Source of the DNA: Phocaeicola vulgatus ATCC 8482
Lineage (GTDB): Bacteria > Bacteroidota > Bacteroidia > Bacteroidales > Bacteroidaceae
Direction of reading: 5' to 3'
DNA: 64,000 bases
Assembly: GCF_000012825.1 (NCBI RefSeq)
Contig: NC_009614.1
Coordinates: 3,658,001 to 3,722,000 of the forward strand
Position numbers and translations under genes: made by a program. The notes below the pieces were generated by a model. The model was not told the origin of the DNA, searched no databases, and worked only from the letters and a program-made list of their open reading frames with translations. This document shows, piece by piece, positions 47,263 through 56,588 of the stretch. The stretch's first letter is position 1. Each line of letters opens with the position of its first letter.

Positions 47263-49233
47263 ATGAAAAGATCATTATATAACATGGCTTTAGCCATTTG
47301 CACAGCAGCAGCTATGTACTCATGTTCTTTGGATGAATATAATCCTAGCGATACATCTGGAGAAGGAGAGTTGAAAACTGTAGAAGGCTTGAAAAATTTG
47401 GGTACTTATTGCTATTCTCCACTTTATGACCAAATGTTTTCTGCTTCCGATTATTTGGCTGTAGCGGAAACCGGTACAGATTTATGGCTTACCCAAAATA
47501 ATAAAACAACATTGCAGCAATTGTTCTATTATGAAGGGTTGACTACTAGTACTAATGCTACAGACAAACTGTTTTCTCAAGCTTATGCTTGTATTAATAC
47601 TTGTAATGCAGTGATAAATCGTGCAGCAGATGTAACTGAGGGAGATAAGAATGTACTGAAAGTTGTAGTAGCTGAAGCAAAGTGTTTGCGTGCTTATTAT
47701 TATTTGGTACTTGTGACCAATTATGGCAATGTGACGTTAGTAACTACAGAGTCAACAGATACCAAAATAATGAATCCCACTCGCTCGTCACAGGAGGAAA
47801 TTTACAATCTTATTATAACTGATTTGCAAGAAGCTGCTGCTGACTTGAATACAACTCCTATGGATGGTAATTATGCCCGGGTAACAAAGAAAGCTGCTTT
47901 AGGTTTGTTGGCCAGAGCTTATGCGCAGGGAGCAGGTGAAGGTTTAAGCGAAAATGGTGTTTCTTATTGGCAGCGTGCGAAAGAAGTTGCAGAAGACTTG
48001 ATTGCCAATATGGCTTCTTATAATGCATATTTGTATGATGATGTTGAAGATGTATGGGCACAAAGTAATAATCGTAACAATAAAGAAGCTTTGTTTATAG
48101 CTTCGGGACCCCAGGCAGGAACTGATGCTTTTACATATGGTTCGTATGGAGCGAATAAATTATTTACTTTCACATTCTGTGATCCTAATAAATTGAGTGA
48201 TATTTATCCTGTGGGCAGTAAGCAAAATTACTTCTATGGTCGTGTGAATAATAATTATTATGCGCCTTCTAAATATTTAGTGGACTGTTTTGATGCACGT
48301 TATGATAAACGTTGGGAAAACTCATTTACAACAGCTTTTTCTCTGTTCTCCATGGTACAGGCTGGATGGCGCACATACGATGATAAGAATGCAACAATTA
48401 CATTAACTGAAGATTTGTGCACTAAGTATGGTATTGATTCTAAATTTGTAGGAAAGAAGATATATCCATATGTTGATGTTAATGCTATTAATCTAGGTTC
48501 TAATGGTGGTAATCAATATGTTGCCAGTGTATGGCCTAAAGGAGAATATTCTGGTGATGTCAATAAATTGGTTAAAGTGAAGAATCCTTATGTGAATCCT
48601 TATCCATTAGCAGAGGATGAAGATCGTTTTATTGTTTATTTATCAAAAGAGTATTTGAGTGATGCTGAAAAAGCAAAGCGAGGATATATTTGTGTGAACA
48701 TTGATGATTTGTTTGCAGCAGATGGTAAATACAAGGAAACATTTATTGATGCCCAGCAGACAAATACCTATACTTTATTTCCTTCATTGAATAAGTTTAA
48801 TTTTAATTTCGAGGGAGGTTTTTATGGAAGTAATTTGCAATGCAAAACTGGTGACATGTTTATTATGCGTATGGCTGAAGTGTATCTGATTGCGGCTGAA
48901 GCGGAAGAACGTTTGGGAAATGGTGCAAAAGCAGCTGAGTATTTGAATGTTCTTCGTAAGCGTGCTTGTCGTAATGAAGCTGATTTCGAAGCTAATATGA
49001 AATTGACTACTGCTACAGAGGATGATGTGTTGGATGAATATGCTCGTGAATTGTGTGGTGAGTTTACCCGTTGGGCTTTACTGAAACGACATAAAGCTTT
49101 TGAAACTCGATTGCCTAAATATAATCCTCGTGCTGCCGTAAATTTTAGCCAGAAGAATTATTTACGTCCTATCTCATATACATTCTTAAATCAGATAGAG
49201 AACTCTGCTGAATACGGTACTAATGGTTATTAA
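47263..49233 (+). CDS. SusD-like lipoprotein (ECF sigma locus, first pair)
   Basis: A 656-residue lipoprotein with signal ending AMYSC and Cys21. SusD/RagB signatures include VVAEAKCLRAYYYLVLVTNY near 130, FIMRMAEVYLIAAEAEERLG near 535 and DEYARELCGEFTRWALLKRH near 595. It begins 24 bp after its SusC partner. An IS1182-type element starts 22 bp after its stop codon, so any gene that once followed directly is now cut off from it. Confidence 0.94.
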   Translation: MKRSLYNMALAICTAAAMYSCSLDEYNPSDTSGEGELKTVEGLKNLGTYCYSPLYDQMFSASDYLAVAETGTDLWLTQNNKTTLQQLFYYEGLTTSTNATDKLFSQAYACINTCNAVINRAADVTEGDKNVLKVVVAEAKCLRAYYYLVLVTNYGNVTLVTTESTDTKIMNPTRSSQEEIYNLIITDLQEAAADLNTTPMDGNYARVTKKAALGLLARAYAQGAGEGLSENGVSYWQRAKEVAEDLIANMASYNAYLYDDVEDVWAQSNNRNNKEALFIASGPQAGTDAFTYGSYGANKLFTFTFCDPNKLSDIYPVGSKQNYFYGRVNNNYYAPSKYLVDCFDARYDKRWENSFTTAFSLFSMVQAGWRTYDDKNATITLTEDLCTKYGIDSKFVGKKIYPYVDVNAINLGSNGGNQYVASVWPKGEYSGDVNKLVKVKNPYVNPYPLAEDEDRFIVYLSKEYLSDAEKAKRGYICVNIDDLFAADGKYKETFIDAQQTNTYTLFPSLNKFNFNFEGGFYGSNLQCKTGDMFIMRMAEVYLIAAEAEERLGNGAKAAEYLNVLRKRACRNEADFEANMKLTTATEDDVLDEYARELCGEFTRWALLKRHKAFETRLPKYNPRAAVNFSQKNYLRPISYTFLNQIENSAEYGTNGY

Positions 49234-49261
49234 TATAATTTTTTGATAGTGACATAAAGAA

Positions 49262-49293
49262 GGTGTGTCGTAATGCACGATGCACCTCTTTTT
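49262..49293 (+). terminator. Terminator-like fold at the left end of the IS1182-type element
   Basis: AGGTG pairs with CACCT, and TCG with CGA inside, followed by CTTTTTTG. It may terminate the susCD transcript running into the element. Confidence 0.45.
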
Positions 49294-49325
49294 TGTTCAT
49301 CACTATACAAATCTGTTCATTTTCT

Positions 49326-50981
49326 TTAAGCTGCGATCTTTTGAAGATTTCTTTGATTTATGTGTTCCCAGCATCTAAAAACAGCAGTTGTAAGTTCATA
49401 AAACAGTCTAATCAGCCAGTTCATACCTTCTTTTGTCAGTTTTGCACACATCTTTTTTATATTGAAGGCAATGGCTAGGAAGGCAAAGTCCATGAAGACC
49501 TTGTCCTTTCCAAAATGTCGGAAACGTTTGTAGTTCATATTGTTTTTAATTTGTCCGAACACGGCTTCCGGTTCTATGCATCTCTGCCCTCTGTGTTTCA
49601 GTCCTTTCTCAGAGCAGAGCAGTTCTTTGGCTCTCCGCTTGTATTGTCTAAGCCTATGATTCAGTTCTATCGTCCTGTTTCCTTTTGCTTTAAAACAGCG
49701 GCATCGCAGGGGATAGCCTTCACACCTGACAGCTCTGTACCGTGCATTTTCGCTGACATATCCGGATGCGGTTTTCACATTCCTGGTGCCTATCCTCCGC
49801 ATCCTTTGCCCCATAGGGCAGATGCAGAAGTCATGTTCTTCATTGTAGTAGAAGTTTTCGGCCTTGAACGGGTCCGGTTTGAATCTCGGCCGCTGCTCCA
49901 TGTGGAAATAGTTGTACTTTACGTAGGCTTCCATGCCGTTTTCGGACATGAAGCGGTAATTCTCTTCGGAGCCATAGCCGGAATCAGCAACCACCGTATG
50001 GGCCATCCGGTCATACCTGTTTGAAAAAGATTGCAGGAAAGGAATCAGGGTCAGTGTATCCGTAGGGTTCGGGAAGAGTGCAAAATCGGTGATGAACTGA
50101 TTTTCGGTGCCGATTTGAAGGTTGTAACCGGGCTTCGTCTGTCCGTTGCGCATGGCATCCTCCTTCATTCTCATGAAAGTAGCGTCATTGTCCGTTTTGG
50201 AATAGGAATTCCTGTCCTGCAGCGTGTCCAGACGGTTGTCGTATTCCTGTAGCTTGTCCCTGTGCTCTTCCAACTCCTTCAGCTGTTTGCGTTTCTTTTT
50301 CAACGCAGTCTTTTCCTCTTTCGTGGAGGGTTCAGGAACCTGTTCGAGTGCTTGACGCAATTCTCCAGCCATTTCAGTCAGCATGGCTGGAGTGAACTCA
50401 ATCTCCTCATTGCTTTCCGATGAGTTCTCCTGGGCGATGACATTGTCTATCTGCCCTAGCAGGATATGTATCTTCTTCATCAGGCGTTCACGGTTCCGCT
50501 CAACCGTTTTCCGCCAGACGAAAGTATACTTATTGGCTTTGGACTCAATCTTTGTCCCGTCAATGTATTCCACATTCAGGCTGATGAAGCCTTTGGAAGA
50601 GAGAAGGAGTACGGTTTGCGTAAACACCTCGTTGATTTCCTTCTTCACCCGGTTGCGGAAACGGTTGATGGTAATGAAATCCGGTTTCTCATATCCGGCC
50701 AGCCAGATATAATGGATGTCACGGTGAAGGAGCTTTTCAATTTTCCGGCAGGAGTAGATGTTGTTCATATAGGCATACAGAATGACCTTGAGCATCATCT
50801 TGGGGTGGTAAGGGCTGCGGCCGCATTCCTTATACAGCTTTCTGAAACTTTCAAGATTCAAGCCCTTAACCAGGGCGTCAACCATGCGCACCGGATCGTT
50901 TTCTGCAATATCCTCATCAATTCTTTGAGGAAAAAGAACGGTTTGGTTGGGATTGTAAGGACGAAAATGTATCTTTGTCAT
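49326..50981 (-). CDS. IS1182 family transposase
   Basis: A 551-residue intact transposase. The N-terminal DUF772-type domain includes SPYHPKMMLKVILYAYMNNI (about 56-75). Likely catalytic acids are Asp in VEYIDGTKIES, Asp in VVADSGYGSEE and Glu in CIEPEAVFGQIKNN. A charged coil (KKKRKQLKELEEHRDKLQEY) sits between them, and a Cys-rich zinc-like segment (FCICPMG, then YPLRCRCFK) follows. It is unrelated at close range to the 452-residue transposase but has the same overall plan. Confidence 0.93.
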   Translation of the reverse strand: MTKIHFRPYNPNQTVLFPQRIDEDIAENDPVRMVDALVKGLNLESFRKLYKECGRSPYHPKMMLKVILYAYMNNIYSCRKIEKLLHRDIHYIWLAGYEKPDFITINRFRNRVKKEINEVFTQTVLLLSSKGFISLNVEYIDGTKIESKANKYTFVWRKTVERNRERLMKKIHILLGQIDNVIAQENSSESNEEIEFTPAMLTEMAGELRQALEQVPEPSTKEEKTALKKKRKQLKELEEHRDKLQEYDNRLDTLQDRNSYSKTDNDATFMRMKEDAMRNGQTKPGYNLQIGTENQFITDFALFPNPTDTLTLIPFLQSFSNRYDRMAHTVVADSGYGSEENYRFMSENGMEAYVKYNYFHMEQRPRFKPDPFKAENFYYNEEHDFCICPMGQRMRRIGTRNVKTASGYVSENARYRAVRCEGYPLRCRCFKAKGNRTIELNHRLRQYKRRAKELLCSEKGLKHRGQRCIEPEAVFGQIKNNMNYKRFRHFGKDKVFMDFAFLAIAFNIKKMCAKLTKEGMNWLIRLFYELTTAVFRCWEHINQRNLQKIAA

Positions 50982-51024
50982 AGTGAAATTCTTATGCCTA
51001 AAGATACAAAATCTTTAGGTAATA

Positions 51025-51058
51025 ACAAAGCCCCAGCTTGTGAAAGTCGGGGCTTTGT
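51025..51058. promoter_or_regulatory. 10-bp stem upstream of the IS1182 transposase
   Basis: ACAAAGCCCC (51025-51034) pairs perfectly with GGGGCTTTGT (51049-51058). Like the stems in the 1,686-bp IS, it lies between the element's end and the transposase start, where it could block transcripts entering from outside. Confidence 0.55.
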
Positions 51059-51099
51059 GCGTAAAAGAAAGAAGGGGTGCATTTTGACACACCTTCTTT

Positions 51100-51508
51100 T
51101 TATTTGTTAATATGATGAGGTCTTTGGTCTTTTGATTATCGGGATGTTCTGTCTTTTCGTATATAAAGATTGGAGGTGGTTTCTATGTAATCCTTTTATG
51201 TTCTTATAAATAATCGGAGCATGGCTTTGAATTGAAGCCTCACAGTAACACTACGGTAGATATAAATTGTGCACGAATGGGAGTTGGAGGGAGATAATTC
51301 GTGGGGCTACCTGTATTAGAATCTTATTGGCTAAAATCAGGTATTTATAAATTTAAGTTTGTGATTCAGTTAAAAAGAAATACTAAATGAAAGAAAATGT
51401 ATTTTTGATTTAACCTATTTTTACAATTAATTTTGAGTACAGAGGTTTTTTATCTACGTCATTTTAATAGATATAATAAAATAAATCTAGTTAACTATTA
51501 TAACAGAA
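51100..51508. other. Non-coding leader region of the second SusC gene
   Basis: About 400 bp without a supported gene, becoming very AT-rich toward susC. No exact TAnnTTTG element was found near the start codon. It probably holds the control region of the second pair, and perhaps a remnant of whatever the IS1182 element interrupted. Confidence 0.4.
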
Positions 51509-54500
51509 ATGAAAAGCATGAAAAAAAGTCCGAAACAAAATTGGGAAAGTAATATCAGACGTACTCCCATTATTTTAGGGTTATCGGCAGCATTATGTAT
51601 GCCGTCTGCATTTTCTTATGCAAATGCAAGTGATCCTGTTGCCGGTGAATTGGTTCAGTCTGTCCAGCAAGGACGTACTGTTACAGGTAAAATCATAGAT
51701 GACACAGGGGAGCCGTTAATTGGTGTATCCGTACTGGTGAAAGGTACAACGGTGGGTACGATTACCGACTTTGACGGTAATTATTCTCTGGAAGTTCCTT
51801 CAGGTAAGCATATTCTCGTCATATCTTATATAGGATATAAAACGCAGGATATAACGGTAGGAAAAAGCAATCAGCTGAACATTAAAATGGAGGCCGATAC
51901 GCAGGCTTTGGATGAAGTGGTCGTTGTGGGTTATGGCGTGATGAAGAAACGTGATGTGACAGGTGCGGTATCTTCAATGAAGAATAAAGATGTAGTAATT
52001 GCTCCTACTAATAATGTCATGGAAGCCTTGTCTGGTAAAATTGCTGGTATGGACATTATGAAAACTAGTGGTCAGGTAGGTGAAGATGTTGAAATTCTAT
52101 TGCGTGGCTCTCGTTCTATTTATGGTGATAATACTCCTTTGTTCATTATTGATGGTATTCCAGGGAGTTATAACCAAATAAATCCTTCTGATATTGAAAC
52201 TGTAGATGTATTAAAAGATGCTTCGTCAACAGCGATTTATGGTTCTGCTGGAGCTAATGGTGTAGTTATTATTACGACTAAACGTGGAGCAGTAGGTAAG
52301 GCTACGGTAAATTTTGATGCTTATTATGGATTTAGTGGTACTCCTGATTATTATCATGGTATGGTTGGTGATGAATGGACGAGATATCAGCGTGAATCTT
52401 ATAAATATATTAATGGACAATATCCAGCTGATATGTCTGCCATTCTTACAGATCCCGTTAAATTAGAAGCTTATAATCAAGGAAAATGGATTGATTGGGT
52501 AGATGAAGCGGCTGGGAATACCGCTACGACTCAGAAATATAGCTTGTCTGTAACAGGAGGCTCAGAGAAGACAAAGATATTTGCATCGGCTGCTTATACT
52601 CGTGAAGAAGGATTGTTGAGTAATGATAACATGGGTAAGTATGCAATGCGGTTAAATGTTGATCAGGAAATATTTTCATGGGCAAAGATTGGTTTTACTT
52701 CAAACTTGACATATACAGATAGAAATCAAGGTGTAAAAAATACTTTTACTAAAGCTCTTTCTGTATTTCCGTTAGGAGATGCTTATGATAAGGATGGTAA
52801 TATTAATCATGAGTACGCTCCTAATGAATACTCTCCATTGGGTGATTTTATACCTAATCAGTATGTGAATAATACTAAAGGTACTTATATCAATGTAAAT
52901 GGAAATCTAGAATTGACTCCGTTGAAAGGGTTGAGTTTTAAATCAGTAATAAGTGCTACTTTGAATAATTCTCGTGCAGGAACATTTCTAGGTGCACAAT
53001 GTAATGCTAATCTTCCGACTTATGCAAGTTCTCCACATGCTTCTATTTTAAATTCTTATACACGTGGTTATACATGGGAAAACATATTATCTTACAATAT
53101 GACCATTGCTGAAGACCATTCTGTTGGAGGTACTTTTGTTACTTCTTGGAGTCATAATCAAGAAGAAAGTAATATGGCGGCAGGTAGTGGTCAGGATTTG
53201 GATTCTTGGTCATTTTGGCGTTTGACATCTGCTACTTCACCTCATGTCGAATCTGATTTTTCACAGACTCAAAAATTGTCTTATGCTGTTCGTTTTAATT
53301 ATTCATATAAGGGAAAGTATTTATTCACATTTTCCAATCGTTGGGATGGAGTATCTTGGCTGGCTAATAAATGGGATAGTTTCCCGGCAGCGGCATTGGC
53401 ATGGCGTATTTCTGATGAGGCTTTTATGGAATCAAGTAATGATTGGCTGAGCAACTTGAAATTGCGTATTGGTTATGGTGTTACAGGAAATTCAGGAGGT
53501 ATTGGTGCATATGGAACTCTTACCAATGCGATAATTTATTCTAGCTCAGGTATTAGTATTGGAGGTAATAATGTTCCATTTGCTCAGTATACAGGTACCT
53601 ATTCTAATCCGGATCTTGGCTGGGAAAAGTCACATAACTGGAATATAGGTGTTGACTTTGGTCTTTTGAGTAATCGTATTGATGGTTCAATTGAATGGTT
53701 TACTACAAAAACGAAGGGATTGTTGTTTAAGCGTACTTTACCTGTAACTACTGGTAACACAGGTTGGGGGCGTCCGTTGGATATATGGGAGAATTTGGCT
53801 GAAACTAGTAATATGGGAGTTGAAGCAACTATTAATTCTCATAATATAAAGACTAAAGATTTTTCATGGGATACAACATTATCGTTTACTTGGAGTAAAG
53901 AAAAGATAAACTCTTTGCCTACAGGTGACTTGATCAAGGAAAATCTATTTGAAGGACAGCCAATTCATGCCTTGTATGACTATAAATATGCTGGAATTTG
54001 GGGAAGTAATGTTCCTCAAGAAACATTGGACGCTTATGGTGTGAAACCGGGTTGGGTAAAAATTGAAACACTTGATAAAGATGGTGATGGTGGTGTACAT
54101 AAATACGGTGAAGATGACCGTCAAATTTTGGGACACACTAATCCTGATGTTATTCTTGGTTTGAATAATACGCTTACTTATAAAAACTTTGATCTTTCAA
54201 TTTTTGCGATGGCACGTTATGGACAGACAATCAAAAGTAGTCTGATAGGATGGTATAGGGCAAGCTCTAACTATTCTATTAATCAGCCAGCTGGTGTAGA
54301 TTATTGGACAGAAAATAATCAAGGCGCTTATTATCCGGTTCCGGGTAGTGGTGACGAGCAAAAGGTAATGTCAGCATTGACTTATCGTGACGGTTCTTTC
54401 ATCAAAGTAAAAAACATTACTTTAGGATATACTTTGCCACAATCTGTATCACGCAAGGTTTTAATGGAGAAATGTCGTTTTTATGCAACGGCATATAACC

Positions 54501-54613
54501 CTTTCTTGTATGTAAAAGATAAGGAATTGAGAGGTACGGATCCTGAAACGAATGGTTCGGATGCCTTCCCGTTGTATAAGCAGTTTGTATTTGGTATAAA
54601 CGTTACATTTTAA
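51509..54613 (+). CDS. SusC-like TonB-dependent transporter (second pair)
   Basis: A 1,034-residue protein starting MKSMKKSPKQNWESNIRRTP (an ATG at 51518 is an alternative start). Order: signal region, carboxypeptidase-regulatory-like domain (VTGKIIDDTGEPLIGVSVLV), plug (DEVVVVGYGVMKKRDVTGAV) and barrel ending QFVFGINVTF. It lacks an STN domain. The signal and first 200 residues are closely like the transporter at 44026, while the barrels diverge, which is expected if the two import related but different ligands. Confidence 0.95.
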   Translation: MKSMKKSPKQNWESNIRRTPIILGLSAALCMPSAFSYANASDPVAGELVQSVQQGRTVTGKIIDDTGEPLIGVSVLVKGTTVGTITDFDGNYSLEVPSGKHILVISYIGYKTQDITVGKSNQLNIKMEADTQALDEVVVVGYGVMKKRDVTGAVSSMKNKDVVIAPTNNVMEALSGKIAGMDIMKTSGQVGEDVEILLRGSRSIYGDNTPLFIIDGIPGSYNQINPSDIETVDVLKDASSTAIYGSAGANGVVIITTKRGAVGKATVNFDAYYGFSGTPDYYHGMVGDEWTRYQRESYKYINGQYPADMSAILTDPVKLEAYNQGKWIDWVDEAAGNTATTQKYSLSVTGGSEKTKIFASAAYTREEGLLSNDNMGKYAMRLNVDQEIFSWAKIGFTSNLTYTDRNQGVKNTFTKALSVFPLGDAYDKDGNINHEYAPNEYSPLGDFIPNQYVNNTKGTYINVNGNLELTPLKGLSFKSVISATLNNSRAGTFLGAQCNANLPTYASSPHASILNSYTRGYTWENILSYNMTIAEDHSVGGTFVTSWSHNQEESNMAAGSGQDLDSWSFWRLTSATSPHVESDFSQTQKLSYAVRFNYSYKGKYLFTFSNRWDGVSWLANKWDSFPAAALAWRISDEAFMESSNDWLSNLKLRIGYGVTGNSGGIGAYGTLTNAIIYSSSGISIGGNNVPFAQYTGTYSNPDLGWEKSHNWNIGVDFGLLSNRIDGSIEWFTTKTKGLLFKRTLPVTTGNTGWGRPLDIWENLAETSNMGVEATINSHNIKTKDFSWDTTLSFTWSKEKINSLPTGDLIKENLFEGQPIHALYDYKYAGIWGSNVPQETLDAYGVKPGWVKIETLDKDGDGGVHKYGEDDRQILGHTNPDVILGLNNTLTYKNFDLSIFAMARYGQTIKSSLIGWYRASSNYSINQPAGVDYWTENNQGAYYPVPGSGDEQKVMSALTYRDGSFIKVKNITLGYTLPQSVSRKVLMEKCRFYATAYNPFLYVKDKELRGTDPETNGSDAFPLYKQFVFGINVTF

Positions 54614-54627
54614 ATAAGAGGACAACA

Positions 54628-56493
54628 ATGAAAAATAAATTGAAACATATATTCTTTGCATCTGCATTGATGGCGGCTGCGACCAATTTTACGGCTTGTT
54701 CATTGGATGAAGTGAACCCGGGAGAATTTACAATGGATTCTTTGGCTGAGACAGAGGAAACTTATGAGAAAATCATAAATAACTGTTACTTCGCTATGGA
54801 ACGTTATTTCTATGGAGCTAGTGGAGCTAGCGGAATAGAAAGTAACAATTGGATGGCGATGACAGAAGCTACTACGGATTTGTGGACCTATCAGCGTAAT
54901 AAATCGACTTCGTATACTCAGTGGTTTTGGTTTTATGCTGGTGCATCACCTAATACCACTTATACTGACAATTTTTGGAGTGGTATTTATGATGGTATTG
55001 GTGCCTGTAATATAGCTATATCAAAGGTTGATAAAGTGCCGTTCAAAACAGAAGAAGCTCGTAATGCAAAAGTGGCTGAAGCTCACTTCTTACGTGCTGT
55101 ATATTATTTTAATGCGGTAGAACAATTTGGAGGGGTGACTGTTCTGACAGAACCTACTACTGAGAAGAATTATCATCCGGAGCGGACGGAGCCTATGAAA
55201 ATTTATGAAGATATCATTCTTCCGGATTTGGAATTTGCTGCTAAATGGTTACCGATTGGTAATGATGCGACAACTACTACTCCGACTAGAAAGGCTGCCA
55301 TTGGTTTTTTAGCTAAAGCTTATTTGCAGACTATAGAATATGATACATCGAAAAAGTATGCAACAAAAGCTTTGGAGTATGCTAAGATGTTGATTGATGA
55401 TGCTGAAGCTGGTGGTGCTAAATATAATACTCATTTATATGCTTCATATGTTGATGTTTTTAAAGAGTCAAATAATTATGAGAACAAGGAAGCCCTTTGG
55501 AAACATCGATGGTTCTCGGGAAATGGTTCACATGGCTCAAGTAGTGGAAACTACCGATTGAATAGGAATGATGAGTATTTTTTGTGCAATGTATTTAATT
55601 TTGGTGCTATAACTGATACTCAAGAATTTCGTTTGGCATGGGAGGGGGGGCCTAATGGCTTATTTATGCCTACCCAACATTTGTTAAGTCTTTATGTGCA
55701 GGAAGACGGAACTTTAGATCCTCGTTTTCATGAATCTTTTACAACAGAATGGAAGGCTAATACCGCTTATACATGGGATAAGGGTACTGTAAATAGATTT
55801 GACCGTGAAAGTAACGTGGAAGGAAAGAAAATTGAGGTAGGTCAATTGGCTATAAAATTTATTATGCCACAAGATGAAAATTATGCTGAAGAAAGTGCGA
55901 AGAAATTGGAAAAGGATTATTTAGTTGTTGATTATAAGGATGTGTATGATGATGCTAAGAAGAATGTAAAGATGAACTATTCATATTCGAATCCGTCTGA
56001 GGGGTATACATCAGATGGAAAATCAGAAAATTTGTTTAATTTCTTCTACCCTTCGCTAAATAAGCATAATAGTAGTAATTATTATGTTGCTAATGCAAGT
56101 AAGAAACGTAATGGTAATTTGAATGCCACATTTATTATGCGTACTGCAGAAATGTATTTGATTGCTGCTGAAGCTGATATTTATGTAAATGGTGGCTCTA
56201 ACGCATTAAAATATATAAATAAAATTCGTACACGTGCTGGGGCAAATCCGTTAGTTGGTGTACCTACAATAAATACAGTGTTGGATGAAAGAGCGCGTGA
56301 ATTGTGTGGTGAATATGCTCGTTTTTATGATTTGAAACGTACTGGTATGTTGAAAGATAATAGTTATTTAGAAGAACATCACCCTGATTTGGCGCAATTC
56401 TTTAAGCCAGAATATGCGTTACGTCCTATTTCTACTAATTTCACTTCTACTTTGGAAGGTGGAGGAGGGTATTATCAGAATCCGGGGTATTAA
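54628..56493 (+). CDS. SusD-like lipoprotein (second pair)
   Basis: A 621-residue lipoprotein with signal ending FTAC and Cys24. Visible SusD features are AEAHFLRAVYYFNAVEQFGG near 150, FIMRTAEMYLIAAEADIYVN near 500 and DERARELCGEYARFYDLKRT near 555. It starts 14 bp after susC. A terminator follows at 56511, and then the second 1,686-bp IS. Confidence 0.94.
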   Translation: MKNKLKHIFFASALMAAATNFTACSLDEVNPGEFTMDSLAETEETYEKIINNCYFAMERYFYGASGASGIESNNWMAMTEATTDLWTYQRNKSTSYTQWFWFYAGASPNTTYTDNFWSGIYDGIGACNIAISKVDKVPFKTEEARNAKVAEAHFLRAVYYFNAVEQFGGVTVLTEPTTEKNYHPERTEPMKIYEDIILPDLEFAAKWLPIGNDATTTTPTRKAAIGFLAKAYLQTIEYDTSKKYATKALEYAKMLIDDAEAGGAKYNTHLYASYVDVFKESNNYENKEALWKHRWFSGNGSHGSSSGNYRLNRNDEYFLCNVFNFGAITDTQEFRLAWEGGPNGLFMPTQHLLSLYVQEDGTLDPRFHESFTTEWKANTAYTWDKGTVNRFDRESNVEGKKIEVGQLAIKFIMPQDENYAEESAKKLEKDYLVVDYKDVYDDAKKNVKMNYSYSNPSEGYTSDGKSENLFNFFYPSLNKHNSSNYYVANASKKRNGNLNATFIMRTAEMYLIAAEADIYVNGGSNALKYINKIRTRAGANPLVGVPTINTVLDERARELCGEYARFYDLKRTGMLKDNSYLEEHHPDLAQFFKPEYALRPISTNFTSTLEGGGGYYQNPGY

Positions 56494-56510
56494 TCAATAA
56501 TTCTTTCTGA

Positions 56511-56546
56511 GAGGATGTACTAAAATTCGAGTACATCCTCTTTTTT
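56511..56546 (+). terminator. Terminator after the second SusD gene
   Basis: GAGGATGTACT (56511-56521) pairs perfectly with AGTACATCCTC (56530-56540), followed by six T bases. Confidence 0.88.
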
Positions 56547-56588
56547 GTTATATCAAACTTTTAGTTTTATAGTATATTGTTCCTATTT

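Larger units (their letters stand above)
49256..51099 (-). mobile_element. IS1182-type insertion sequence, about 1,844 bp
   Basis: Terminal inverted repeats AAAGAAGGTGTGTC-nn-AATGCAC (left, from 49256) and the same words inverted at the right (ending 51099) match in 21 of 23 bases. The outer edge is uncertain by a few bases because I find no clear target duplication (left flank GACAT, right flank TTATT). One transposase gene lies on the minus strand. A 10-bp stem at 51025-51058 stands upstream of it, and the left end itself can fold into a terminator-like hairpin with T tract at 49262-49293. Confidence 0.85.
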